A stretch of DNA of 64,000 nt from Neoceratodus forsteri (Eukaryota; Chordata; Ceratodontiformes; Ceratodontidae), in contig CM028129.1 in NCBI GenBank assembly GCA_016271365.2, forward strand, positions 1,008,691,501 through 1,008,755,500, given 5' to 3'. The position numbers and the translations under genes were made by a program. Each line of letters begins with the position of its first letter. Position 1 is the first letter of the stretch. A model generated the notes under the pieces. The model saw only the letters and a program-made list of their open reading frames with translations. It did no database searches and had not been told where the DNA came from. This document shows, one piece after another, positions 51,641-62,753 of the stretch.

Positions 51641-53200
51641 TAGTCAGCCATCCCCTGTTTAAGGACTTCCTTCCCTAATGGGCAAGATGAAACCTGTCCT
51701 TGGCATATAGTCCCTTATCCTCCCAAACTCCATTCCAGTTCCCTAACACCCCCAACCCACTCTCTTCACCCCACTTCCTGAGCCAGTCATTAACCTCTGT
51801 GAGCTTCATTTTTTCTCCACTGAGGCCTTTGGTACTGGCAATATCTCCGAAAAGGAAATGTTGCATCCATTATCCCGACAGACTCTGGCAAGTTCTTGGA
51901 ACCTTGCTTGGATTTCCAAAATGCTATTTCCCTCTAGATCATTAGTTCCCAAATGCACCAGGAAACCGTTTCCTCCAATCCCTAACCATTTCATACACCA
52001 TGAACTTTGCTCTGTGCACTGTCAGCCCAGAGATACTCACTACCTTCACCTGGCTATGGCATCCACCCCTGTCCCTCCCACTGGATACCCCTAATCATCG
52101 AGTCTCCCAATAACAGAACCTTAACACCGCCATCATCCTTATGGTTACCTCCACTATGCCCTCTCAGCCCTCCCTTTATTCATGATCTCAATTTCTGGGA
52201 GTCTTCCTGCCTTATTAGAGACCCCTTGTCACCCTCCCCTTCTGCCTCCCTTGCTATTTTGCCCACTTAACTCAAACCCTCTGAATAGGTGTCCCTTTAA
52301 CCTCTCTTATCTGAACCATTTATCCTGGCCCTGATGGTTTCTCTTCCCCACACCGCCATCCTCCCCCTTGTAATAGTACCCCTGCCTCCAGAGGCTCTCT
52401 GTGGGTCCCCTTAGCTAGGGCCCCATCCTTGGTACTGACCCCCTGCTGAAGGGGGCCCTCTCCACCTCCTTGTCTCCCAGTTTCTTCCAATCATGCTCTC
52501 CTCCTCATGTCTGGAATATGTTGCATCTCCCCATTTGCTTAACATATATGTTTCCTTCTCCCTCTGGGACTATTTCTATCCTTTCCATAGCTAGTCTGAG
52601 ATGCCCTATGGGTATCCACTCTCCCCCGGCCTCTGTATAAGTTTCTCATTTCCACCAACCCTTCCTCCCCTCTAGGTTGCTTAGTAGCTCAAATTTATTG
52701 TGACACTCTATGTCAGCCTCCATCAAGTAACCGAGTTTCCCTGACTGCACCTCTAAACTGCCCCTCTCTTCCCCTCTTGCTCTGTTCACCTTAGGAGCTC
52801 CCTTCCCACAGTCTGCTGTTTTAGGCTTCGCACAACAGCCCCTCCTGACTCTCTCCTCCACTCTCTTTGTATTCAGAATGTTCACCCTGATGCTTTCCCT
52901 TAGCATCAACTTCCTATCTAAGGGTCCTCTGTCCCTAATATCCCCCTCCTGCTTGCTGTAACATAACGTCCTGTAATTTCAGAGTTGCCCCAGCCTCCCC
53001 TCAGCCCCACCCTTCTGCTGCCCATATCCACACCTTATCCTTGGACACCCCCCCCAGCTCCCCCAGCTTACTCCTTAACCAATATACCTCACTCCTGATA
53101 CAAGATAGCTGTCTACAGAGTGGGCAGCCTCCCTCTCTCCAGGCCCAATTTAGAATTATTGCCATCCCACAGCCTGTGCAACCTACAACCCTTCCGAAGA
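51640..53200 (-). pseudogene. CR1-b ORF1: zinc/coiled-coil N-terminus and SGNH esterase
   Basis: The N-terminal part reads GCPLCRQLSCIRSEVYWLRS (about 53125-53065), a Cys pair followed by a Leu-rich helix as in CR1-a and CR1-d. A variable region follows (52909-52646). The esterase carries all three blocks: LLLGDSMIRG (about 52120-52090, catalytic Ser), FLVHLGTNDLEGN (about 51965-51930) and DRFHLAHEG-like (about 51695-51670, Asp and His). Stops and shifts occur between blocks. In CR1 elements this protein binds nucleic acid and has predicted esterase activity. Confidence 0.85.
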
Positions 53201-53285
53201 TGGAAAACTTTCTACACTCTGTCCCTAAGCTGTACTCAAACCCAGTACCCTTGCCATCAGAGTCAGCAGCTCTACCCCTTAACCA

Positions 53286-55480
53286 CTTTGTCTAGCATGG
53301 TATGGTTCAATTTGGCTACTACATCTAAATCATCCCATTCCAAGGCAAAAATATGGGACTTCAGAGGAGCTGACTTTGATAAGATGGCCAACAGAGTTAA
53401 GCTAGCCCTGGCAAAAAGAAACACAGGTGAGGGGGTACAGGCAAAGTGGGCAAGCATTAAGGATGCAATACTTGAAGCAACATCCCATTGTGTTAGACAG
53501 AAAAGGAAGTGCAAAAGAAGAAGGAAACCACTTTGGTTCTCAAATACAGTAGCAGAAAAGGTCAGAGCTAAAAGGCTGGCCTTCAGGAAATATAAGGGAA
53601 CACAGCAGGATGAAGATAGGGAGGCATACCAAAGTGCCCTAAGGGAAGGCAGTAGGGCAGGCAAAGTCCCAAACTGAGGAAAAACTAGCATGAACAGTAA
53701 AAGAAGGTGACAAGACTTTCTATAGATACATTAGTGAAAGGAGAAAGTCCAGAGGGGGTATTGCTAAGCTTAATAAGGGAAAAAGGAGGAAGTGAGGAGG
53801 AGGACCCTGTAAAGGCATCTATCCTAAATAGATACTTTTGCTCAGAATTTACTGAAGAGAAGGTAGGGCAGGGCCCACAGTTCAGCACCATGGACACGGG
53901 GGAGGGAGGTGAGCACTACTCCCTTCACAAAAGAAAGGGTCCTACAAGAGCTTGCTAAGCTCAGGGTGGATAAGGCAATGGGACCTGATGGCATACATCC
54001 CAGGGTACTTAAGCAGCTAAAGGTGGAACTAGCAGAGCCATTAGCAGAACTGTTTAGTGAGTCTCTGAGCACAGGAGAGGTCCCAGAAGACTGGAGAAGG
54101 GCTCATGTGATCCCGCCTCCACAAGAGTGGTAGGGAGGAGGCAGGAACTACAGACCAGTCAGTCTTACCTCAGTAGTGGGCAAGATTATGGAGGCACTCC
54201 TTAAGGAAAGGATAGTGCAACACCTGGAATCCATAGGAGTACAGGATCCAAGACAGCATGGGTTTAAAGGAAGGTCCTGTCAAACTAATCTCATAGATTT
54301 CTTTGACTGGGTAACCAGAGTGGTGGACCAAGGGGAGCAGTTGATGTCGCCTACCTTGACTTCAGCAAAGCTTTTGACACTGTTCCACATAGAAGATTGA
54401 TAAATAAGCTGGGTAGGCTCGGGTGGTCAGAAGTTGGTCAACTGGGTGGCAAACTGGTTGACGGGCAGAAAACAGAGAGTGGTGTAAATGGTATACAGTC
54501 AGAAGAGATGCAAGTCACAAGTGGGGTACCTTGGGATCAGTCCTGGGGCCAGTCCTCTTCAACATCTTCATTAGTGACCTTGCAGATGGACTAGAGGGAA
54601 GGCTTTGTCTGTTTGCAGATGATACCAAGATCTGCAACAGAGTAGATGATCCAGATGGGTGGGCAGAATGAGAAGAGATCTGATAAACTAGCAAAATGGT
54701 CAGAAGAGTGGCAACTGGGATTTAATGCAAAGAAGTGCAAAATCATGCACATAGGGAAGAGAAACCCTGAAGCCACCTATAGGCTGGGAGGAGTTGCTAG
54801 CAGTCACAAAGGAAGAAAGAGACTTGGGCATCATCATCACTGATGACCTGAAATCATCCAAGCAGACCTCTAAAGCAGTAGGTAAGGCTAGGGGGTGTTA
54901 GGGTGTGTTAGTAGGGTGTCACTGAAGAGGTACTAATCCCTCTTTACAAGACACTGGTTAGGCCTCATCTGAGTACTGCGTGCAGTATTGGAGGCCACAC
55001 CTTCACAAGGACATTAACAAATTAAGGCAGTCCAGAGAAGGGCAACCAAAATGGTGCAGGGACTGCATCAGAAGACATATGAGGACAGATTAACAGAGCT
55101 CAATATGTATACCCTTGAGCAAAAGGAGGAGAGGTGATATGATCGAGGCATTCAAACACCTTAAGGGCATTAACAAGGTGAAAGAGTCTAACATGTTTAA
55201 ATATAAGAAAAATAACAGGACAAGAGGACACAGCATGAGATTAGAGGAGGGCCATTAAGGGGAATGTGAGGAAATTCTTTTTCACAGAAAGGGTGGTGGA
55301 TGCATGGAATGGCTTACCACAAGAAGTGGTGGCTATGAATACAGTGCAGGGCTTGAAACAGGCATGGGATAGGCATAAGGGAGCTATACAGATGAGTATG
55401 AATAGATAGGCCACTGACAGAGCAAAGGCCGATGGCACATTTATAAGGTAGAAAAAGAAATGGGCAGACTGGATGGGCCT
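53286..55480 (+). pseudogene. CR1-c ORF2: end of endonuclease and reverse transcriptase
   Basis: MVWFNLATTSKSS continues the SDHH motif. The linker reads AKIWDFRGADFDKMANRVKL (about 53345-53404) and has a TGA near 53677. RT shows KVDKAMGPDGIHPRVL-like codons (about 53968-54010), [39 protein letters not shown] (about 54259-54310), a shifted DFSKAFDTVPH (about 54358), and an intact FADDTK box (about 54612). The thumb and C-terminus follow in other frames (NAKKCKIMHIGKRNP near 54726; QKRATKMVQGL-like near 55030). At least six lesions, so it is inactive. Confidence 0.9.
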
Positions 55481-55523
55481 TGCGGTCCTTATCTGCCATC
55501 AACTTCTATGTTTCTATGTTTCT

Positions 55524-57027
55524 AATGCAGCAAAGGTGCTCCAGTTAGCATCTGGCATATTCAAGTCCCCCATCAGCAATATCTCACCTTTCTCTGCCAT
55601 CCCAAGGATGCCTTCCATCATTTCCTTGTCCATTTCCTCTCCCTGAGATGGGGGTCTGTATACAACCCCTGTGCGGATTGTGGAGCCATTTCCAGTCTCC
55701 AGAGTGACCCACAGTGCATCCTCTCCTTCCTGTTTACCCTTTAGTTCTGTTGCTTTGATCCCTCCCCTTACATAGAGAGCTACTCCTCCTCATCTTCTTC
55801 CCTCCTGTAGATTGTGTACCCTGGTATGTTGACATCCCAGTCATGGTTCTCTGTGTACCACGTTTCTGTGACTGCCACGATATCCAGGCATCCCTCTTCC
55901 ATCAAGGCCACCATTTCGGGGAGCTTTTTACCTAGACTACAGGCATTGGTACTCATTACCTTCTATTTTTTTCTGGCTTTATTTATTTTTGCCCTGTCCC
56001 AGTCCTTACTGCCTTTGTCTTTTTTCCATTTACCCCTGCCCTTATGCCTATCGACTGCTCTATCTTGGCGTTTACCTCATTAACTACCCTGATTTTTTGG
56101 GAGGGGGTAAGGTTTTCCCTTCTCCTTTTCAGTGCCTCCCCCCCTTGGCTAGTTTAAATGCTTGCCAATGAAGCATTTAATCCTATCACCTAGGGTCCTG
56201 GTTCCCCTCCAGGATAGATGCAGACCATCGTGCCTGTATAGGCCTGTATCCCTCCAGGTGGAGCCCCAGTCCCCAGTGAAGCCAAATCCCTGAGCTCTCT
56301 GCACCAGTTTTTCAACCAGTCATTGAATCCCGTGGTGCGGAGTACCCTAGCCTCATCCATGCCATAGACAGGTAGCACTTCCAAGAAAGTTACCGTGTGT
56401 GCTACTTGTGAAAGGGCACTCCACAAACTCCTGTTGCACTGCTCTGATCCCATTCTCAGCCAGGTCATTCGTCCCTAGGTGGATAATGACATCCAGTTCA
56501 CTCCCCCTGCAGCTGCTCCCACGATCCTGAGGATTCGTTTCCTGTCCCTCCAGGCAGGCACCTTACCTCCCTTACCCTTCCCTCCCCCAGTGCTACCCCC
56601 CTAACAATTGAGTCCCCTACCAGAGTTGTTTCCTTCCCCCTGTGGGGTCCTCTGCCAGCCTCCTGTGGGTCTCCATTGTGGAGGTTCCCAGCATCCTCCT
56701 TGGTCTCCATTGCAGGTGCCTCCATAGAGGAACCATGCTCCGCCAGAGTGACGAGTGAATTGTGGAGAGGCATAACTGGAGGGATGCACCTCTGTTCCAC
56801 TACCCTCACCCTCCCTGAGTCCACTGTGGTCTAACCACTCCTCTTTCTTGGCAACCTCTGAGGTAGTGGCAGTGGCCTGGGTTGTCCCTGGATGGGGGAA
56901 CAGGTTTTCTGAATCATTGCCAGGTCAGCATGGAGACGAGCAACCTCCTCCCTCAGACCAGAGAGGTGCCTGCAAATAGGGCAGCAATGCAGTTTCCAGA
57001 ATGTCTTCCGGAAGACTGCTGCTCCAG
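55524..57027 (-). pseudogene. CR1-a endonuclease N-terminus and ORF1
   Basis: ORF2 starts at about 55956 (MSTNACSLGKKLPEMVALME) with VAVTETWYTENHDWDVN, so the catalytic Glu is kept. ORF1 lies to its right: the esterase blocks VGDSIVRG (about 56615), VIIHLGTND-like (about 56485-56465) and a DGLHLS-like end near 56225, with TVTFLEVLPVYGMD between. The N-terminal part has CCPICRHLSGLREEVARLHA (about 56985-56925), a Cys pair followed by a likely coiled coil. The ORF1 start is lost by 5' truncation at 57027. Stops and shifts are present. Confidence 0.85.
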
Positions 57028-57034
57028 AGCCAGG
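57028..57034 (+). repeat. Target-site duplication of CR1-a, right
   Basis: AGCCAGG, repeated exactly at 45188-45194. Removing 45195-57034 restores similarity to E1 gag. Confidence 0.75.
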
Positions 57035-57640
57035 TCTATGTGGCTTCCTCCTTGGGCCTTCATCAGGCAGTCCGCCGCCATGGCACACTTCTCTCATGCC
57101 CTTTAGGGTCACTGGATGAGGTCCCACGACATCTCCCTGCGGGACATGCAGACCACGGTCAAGCAGGTCCGGGATCGAGGCCGAGCTGTTGCCAAACAGC
57201 AGCTCAGACAGCCCTGGACATTGGGGATTCTTGAGCCCACTCAATGGCTGCCGTGGTTGCCTGTCGTCACAGGGCTTGGCTGAGGCCTCCTTTCCAGCGG
57301 ATACCCAGCACAAACTAGCTGATGTGCCCTTCCTCGGACAGACTTGTTTGGCGAGAAGTGGCCGGTCACCTTCAGCCGAATTGAGCAGTCCAGTGCCACC
57401 ATGGATGCTATTTCAAGGGTTCTTCGGCAAGAACCAGCAGAAGAAGAAGCCTTTTGACATTCTTCCCACATGACTCAGCAGTCCTCCTTTCAGGGTTGAC
57501 AGCAGCAGCAGGCTCAAGCTTGGTGCCCCAGCCAGCCCAGACCCCAACGGGCCTGTAAAGGAGGCAGAGATTCAGGTCCTGGCACCTCCTTGGATGGTAA
57601 GCGGCCTGTGATGTTACTGAGCCTGGAAACCAGTGTAAAA
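57028..57640 (+). pseudogene. DIRS gag of E2, second part
   Basis: After CR1-a the gag continues with LWLPPWAFIRQSAAMAHFS-type codons parallel to E1 at 1765-1830. QAVAKQQL-like and DTQHKLADVPFLGQT (about 57302-57346) match E1 (TQHKLADVPFLGTD), and the Lys-rich end FGKNQQKKKPFDILPT stops at about 57471. A Gln/Pro-rich trailer then fades at about 57640. Confidence 0.75.
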
Positions 57641-57650
57641 AGGGCATTAT

Positions 57651-59722
57651 TAGCTGACTTGTGCCCCATGCAACCTACACTAAAACAGAGTCCTTACATG
57701 GGACCCTTCATCACTGTCAATATCCTTCTTTCTGTCATAATACAAAATACGATCACATAAGGTTGTTCAGGGAGGGGCTGCTTCCTCAGCATTCTTGGAG
57801 GTTCTGGGGAAAGATCAGTCACTCATGAATCAAAACACAATTCTGGAGGACAACAGGTTGAACTGTGGTGACCATCGCTTTCTTTTCATGCATTATTTAT
57901 TACAAGATTTGCCTTGAAAAGCAGAAGCTGAATTACACACCAACACAACCTCATTCCATGTTAAGTACCCAGCTGTTGGTTTACAGAACAGGAAAAGATA
58001 AGCCAGGTGCAGGTCAGACCATTCTACTGATCCAGCAGCTCAGTTAAAAGCACACCGTCAATCCTTTTTGCATAATATCATTTCTAGTTAAAACCCACAT
58101 TTAATGATCGCTTACCTTCTCTAAACCTCATTGTAGTTTTTGGTTGTTTGATCTGCTGCCTTTCTTAATCAAAATGAAATGTGTGAATGATGCAATTACA
58201 CCCAACCTTGTTCTGTTTCAAATCACTGATCTACTCTTACTGCATACATCCTGAACATCAGGAGCTCCCTCAAACAGAACAGCCACTCATGACGCAACAG
58301 TCTCCTCCTCTCTCTCCAGCAGCTTTATAAGTGGCATGATTGTGCTGGGGCATTCTTAAATCCAGGAAAGAGGCAGTGGACATTGATCAAGGAATGTAAA
58401 CACACACACGGACAGTGTTTTTACTTTAAAAGAAATCAGAATTAACAGCTATAACAGCAATCTCTACAGAATTTAAGCAATCATAACATATTTTTAAACC
58501 CAGTGACAATCTGACACCTAACAGGGTTAAGTGCATCCCCTTTAGGTTAGTATCTGGACCTGGTTACAATTCCCAGTTCAGCCCCATTATTCAGCATTTA
58601 AGTACAATGCTGTTTCAAAGTTTGAGGGTCTGATGGCTTCTCCTGATGTTAAGGCTTTACCAAAGATGCCCTAATAAAGTGTGCAACAACTAATTTTCAC
58701 TGGGGCTACCAAGTGTTACAGCTAGGAGAGACAAAGCATGGGGGAGGCTGAAGCAACCAGGGGTGGGGGGCCTGCTTCTACACAATTTTATAGTGGGTAG
58801 GGACAGAAGCATAGGCAGGCATACTGAAGCAACAGTGCAAGGAAGCAGGGCCTCCTACTCCATGGTATATCTAGAAGGACAGTAGCGTGGAAGGTCGGGC
58901 TGCAGCTGCCCAAGGTAGGGTGGGCAAGGTCACGCCTCACTAATACACCCTCTAGAAGAAACATCAGTACCAGGGCCAGTTTCTTCTAGTAATGACAGTG
59001 TATTAGTGATGACATGTATTTGCAAACTCAAGCAGTACCTCAGAGGCAGGGTCTCAAACCTATTTAGGAAACATTTCTGAAACTCAGTGCTGAATCTTGT
59101 TGTTGACTATGCTTATTGTGCATGTTAGATTTCTATTTTCATTCTGCTTATTAATTTGAAGGAACAGTACAAGACAACATTTAACATCATCATACAATTG
59201 GCCATACAAAGAAAACATTGCACTGATGCACTAATTCCACGTCCAAAGCCTCTTATATATAATAGCTCTAAGCACGATATCTTAAGTCACATCTAAGGTC
59301 TTAAGTAAAGTATACTAATTCATTAAAACTTATGAACATTAATTAATACTCTGGTAATACACTCTAGAAAATTCATGCTGTCCTTGAAACCATTGTATAT
59401 ATCGCAGTGTACAATTAAACAGGCAGCACAAGCTTATAAGCACATTGTTTAACACAGGACTATCAACCCAAGTCTGGACCAATGAACACAGAATTAGAAC
59501 AGTTAAAAAAAAGATTATGTGCTATACACGCATACACTCTAGAATCACTACACCTTAGTTAATATACTTAAGACTACAGTATACCTCTGATCTATCAGTA
59601 AAGTTTAATGAATAAGCCCAAAAGTCTGTAGCACTAAAGGGCTGAAAACTCTTCCCAATACCCCAGTCAAGCAATCCATCCTATGCATACCTCTCAACCT
59701 CTCAGCATTAAAAATGATAGCA
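57651..59722. other. Non-repeat, non-coding DNA
   Basis: About 2.1 kb with no coding motif and no element I recognise. It has ordinary base composition with several A/T-rich patches, a short CA run near 58400 and one long hairpin at 58937-59009. It is the largest stretch of possible host DNA in the window. Confidence 0.6.
58937..59009. repeat. Long imperfect hairpin of unknown origin
   Basis: TCACTAATACAC (58937-58948) pairs with GTGTATTAGTGA (58998-59009), and CTAGAAGAAAC (58952-58962) pairs exactly with GTTTCTTCTAG (58979-58989). The loop is 16 bases, with a small asymmetric bulge between the two stems. It could be an ICR relic of an unidentified DIRS family. Confidence 0.7.
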
Positions 59723-60069
59723 CATAGAAACATAGAATTTGACGGCAGATAAGGACCGCTTGGCCCACCTAGTCTGCCCATTTTCCTACCTAACAAATCA
59801 GCTGCAGATCTTAGTTAACCAACAGCTTACTTCCTCCCTACGCCCACTAGGACTGCCTTATGTCTGTCCCATGCATTCTTGAATTCCCCACTGTTTCTTG
59901 ACTCCTGACCTCCTCAGGGGAGCTGTTCCATCATCCACAACCCTCTCCGTGAAAAATACTTCCCTCACATTACCTCTGAGCCGTCCCCTCTATCTTCAAT
60001 TGTGCCCCTTGTTCTTGCACATCTCTTTTCTGAAAGATGCTACCCTCTTGGACTTTGTTGATTCCTTGA

Positions 60070-62525
60070 GGTAATTGACAGTTTCTATCATGTCCTCTCT
60101 CCCTTCTTTCCTCAAGGGTATACATATTAAGCTCCTTTAGTCTTTCTTCAGTATGTCTTCTGGTGCAGACTCTGCACCATTTTGGCTGCCCTCCTCTGGA
60201 CAGCCTCCACTCTGTCTATGTCTTTATGGAGATGGGATCTCCAGAACTGCACACAGTACTCCAGATGGGGTCTCACCAACTGTCTGTACAGAGGGATAAC
60301 AACTTCCTGTTTTCTACTATTGATGCCTCTTCCTATGCATCCCAGTATCCCCCAGCCTTCCTTACTGCCTTCTCACATTGCTTGCCCACCTTTAGGTCAT
60401 CTTATATAATTACCCCCAGGTCCCTTTCCATTTTACTGTTGTCAGTATCTCACCCCCATTGTGTACTCTTCCCTGGGTTTTGTTTCCCATGTGCATTACC
60501 TTGCACTTCTTTGCACTGAATCTGAGCTGCCATACATTTGACCATTCCTCCAACCTTGCCAAGTCCCTTCTCATCCTTTCCACTCCGTCTTATGTATCAA
60601 ACCTGTTGCAGATCTTGTGTCGCCTGCAGAGACATACTTTTTCTTCCAGTTCCTCTGCAATGTCATTTATACAGAAATTAAAAGGACCGTCCCAGTACTG
60701 AACTCCTGCGTACCCCGCTAGTAACCCTCCTTTCTTCACTGTGTGTACTCCATTTACTACTACCCTTTGCATCCTGTTGTTCAGCCAATTTTTTATCCAG
60801 GCTACCACCTTGGGGCCCACCCAAGGCTGGCTAACTTGTGTATTAATCTTTGTGTGGTACTGTATCAAATGCCTTGCTAAAATCTAGGTAGGCCATGTCC
60901 ACAGCCCGTCCCTGGTCTATTACTTTGGTCACCCAGTCAAAGAAATCTATTAGATTTGTCTGACATGACCTTCCCATCGTGAATCCATGCTGCCTTGGGT
61001 CCTGTGCCCCACTGGCCTCCAGGTACTCAACAATTCTTTTCTTCAGAAATGATTCCATCATTTTCCTACCACTGAGGTCAAACTAACTGGTCTGTAGTTT
61101 CCTGCCTCTGTCCTGCTCCGACTTTTGTGAAGAGGAATCACATCCACCCTCCTCCAGTCCTCAGGTACCACCCATCCTCCCATGATTTGTTAGCGAGAGT
61201 AGTCAGCGGTGTCACTAGTTCTACCCTTAGTTCTTTCAGAATTCTTGGTGAAACCCATCAGGACCCATTGCTTTGTCCACCTTCAATTTTATTAGTTCTT
61301 TCAGAACCCTTTCTTCTGTAAATGGACTGGTATCGACCCCATCTTCAGAGTGTCTCTTTGTTTGGTTTAGGTACCTCCCCTTCTCTTCCTTTGTGAATAC
61401 TGAGCAGAAATATTCGTGTATCCCTTTTCACTGTCCCCTCTACCCACATCTCTCCCTTTATTAAGCCTCAGTATCCTCCTTTGGTCTTTCTTGGCTCCCT
61501 AATGTACCTATAAAGGTCTTATCCCTTCTTAACAGAATTGGCCATCCTTTCCTTGGTTTGGGCCCTTGCTATTCTGACCGCTTCCCAGCCTCTTTTCTGC
61601 TTTAACTGATAAAGTTCTCTGTCCTACTCATTCTGTGTTTCCTTATATTTCCTGAATGCTATCCTTTTCTCCTTAACCTTCCCTGCCATCTCTTTTGAGA
61701 ACCATAGCGGTCTTTCCTTCGTTGTGTTTTAATTTGCTTTACACAAAGGCTTGTTGTCTCTGTGATGGCTGTTTGATTACTCCCCATTGTTCCTCCACCC
61801 TCCTTCTTGCTAGTGCTTTTCTAAGGGGCACTCTAATTTTCCCAAAGTCAGCCCTCCTAAAGTCTAATACTCTTGCTTTGTATGGCTTGATTGTATGGCT
61901 GTGTTTGGATGAACCACACTGTTTGGTGGTCGCTGTCCCCAGATGGCTACCCACCTCTAAATCTGAGATTCTTTCTCTGTCCCCATTTGAAAGTACCAGG
62001 TCTAAGATTTCTCCTCACGAAGTGGGTTCCAATACTAGCTGTCTGAGGCATGCCCCTGTAGGGCAACAAGAATGACCCTGCTCTTGGATGTGCCTGCAGC
62101 AAAGGTGCTCCAGTTAACATCTGGCATATTCAGGTCCCCATCAACGATATCTCCCCTTTTTCTGCCATTCTAATGATGCCTTCTATCATTCCTTCTCATT
62201 CCCTCCTGAGATGGGGTCTGTACAACCCCGTGCGGATTGTGGTGCCATTTCCTGTCTCCAGGTTGACCCAGAGTGCCTCATCGGCTCCCTGTTTACTCTT
62301 TAGTTCTGGTGCTTTGATCCTTCCTTTACACAGAGACTACTCCTCCTCCTCTTTTACCCTCCTGTCCCTCCTGTAGATTGTGTATCCTGGTATGTTGACA
62401 TCCCAGTCATGGTTCTCTGTGTACCATGTTTCTGTGACTGCCACAATATCCAGGCAACCCTCTTCCATCAAGGCCACTAGTTCAGGGAGCTTGTTACACA
62501 GACTACGGGCATTGGTACTCATCAC
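60070..62525 (-). pseudogene. CR1-d ORF2: endonuclease and reverse transcriptase
   Basis: ORF2 opens with MMSTNARSLCNKLPELVALM (62525 leftwards) and VAVTETWYTENHDWDVN, with the catalytic Glu kept. A shift follows at the Glu-rich stretch near 62340. Endonuclease end and linker: KARVLDFRRADFGKIRVPLR (about 61885-61825). [22 protein letters not shown] (about 60990-60930), [13 protein letters not shown] (about 60885-60850) and VVAWIKNWLNNRMQRVVVNG (about 60815-60755). The catalytic box is damaged: the bases near 60625 read as AGD with a shifted frame. The C-terminus near 60180 is also shifted. It is inactive. Confidence 0.9.
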
Positions 62526-62753
62526 CCTCCACTTTTGATAGCCTTACCCCTTTTAGCCCCATTCCTGTCCTTACTGCCTTTGCCTTTTTTTTTTTTTTTC
62601 ACATTTGCCTCTGTCCTGCTCCTAATAACTTCTCTACCTTGGTGTTTACCTCACTAATTACCATGTTTTGTGGGGAGGATGGGATTTCCTGCTCCTTTTC
62701 ATTGCTCTCCTTGGCTAGTTTAAATGCTTGCCAATGAAGCATTTAAACCTCTC

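Larger units (their letters stand above)
48504..53285 (-). mobile_element. CR1-b, minus strand, nearly full length, distinct subfamily
   Basis: It runs from a truncated 3' end (48504, no octamer tail left) to an ORF1 N-terminus near 53200. Its sequence is clearly different from CR1-a, -c and -d (for example LADDSK instead of ADDTK). It interrupts the CR1-c endonuclease. No duplication is evident. It is the innermost and therefore youngest insertion of this nest. Confidence 0.85.
47583..55523 (+). mobile_element. CR1-c, plus strand, inserted in CR1-a and split by CR1-b
   Basis: It starts at the end of ORF1 (DGLHLTKEGVSALGQKF, about 47606-47655), continues through the endonuclease to 48503, resumes at 53286 and ends with CTATGTTTCTATGTTTCT at 55506-55523. 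The two parts join in the SDHH region of the endonuclease. Confidence 0.9.
45195..57027 (-). mobile_element. CR1-a, minus strand, 5'-truncated in ORF1, with CR1-c inserted
   Basis: The 3' end (AAACATAGAAACATAGAATA at 45195) faces left; ORF1 ends at the right side (57027). The insertion is flanked by AGCCAGG on both sides (45188-45194 and 57028-57034) and opens the E2 gag frame. Its own body is split at 47583-55523 by CR1-c: the text CTGCTCTTGGATGTG ... GCAGCAAAGGTGCTCCAG is continuous in CR1-d near 62080-62110. Confidence 0.9.
43231..57650 (+). mobile_element. DIRS copy E2 (left end and gag), split by three nested CR1 elements
   Basis: The left end TATTTCTAGGAGTGTGG and its repeat are the complement of the E-family right repeats at 10383-10651 and 37353-37583. 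Gag runs 43501-45187, is opened by CR1-a, and resumes at 57028-57640. Downstream pol and the right end are absent: the sequence turns into non-repeat DNA at about 57650. Confidence 0.8.

Noticed and set aside
48481..53300. Target-site duplication of CR1-b
   Set aside because: CATACTATTTG on the left and CATGGTATGGTT on the right are only vaguely alike; CR1 insertions often lack clear duplications.
55506..55523. Short repeated CTATGTTT units as a CRISPR-like or satellite array
   Set aside because: Two to three octamers at the end of a LINE are the normal CR1 3' tail.
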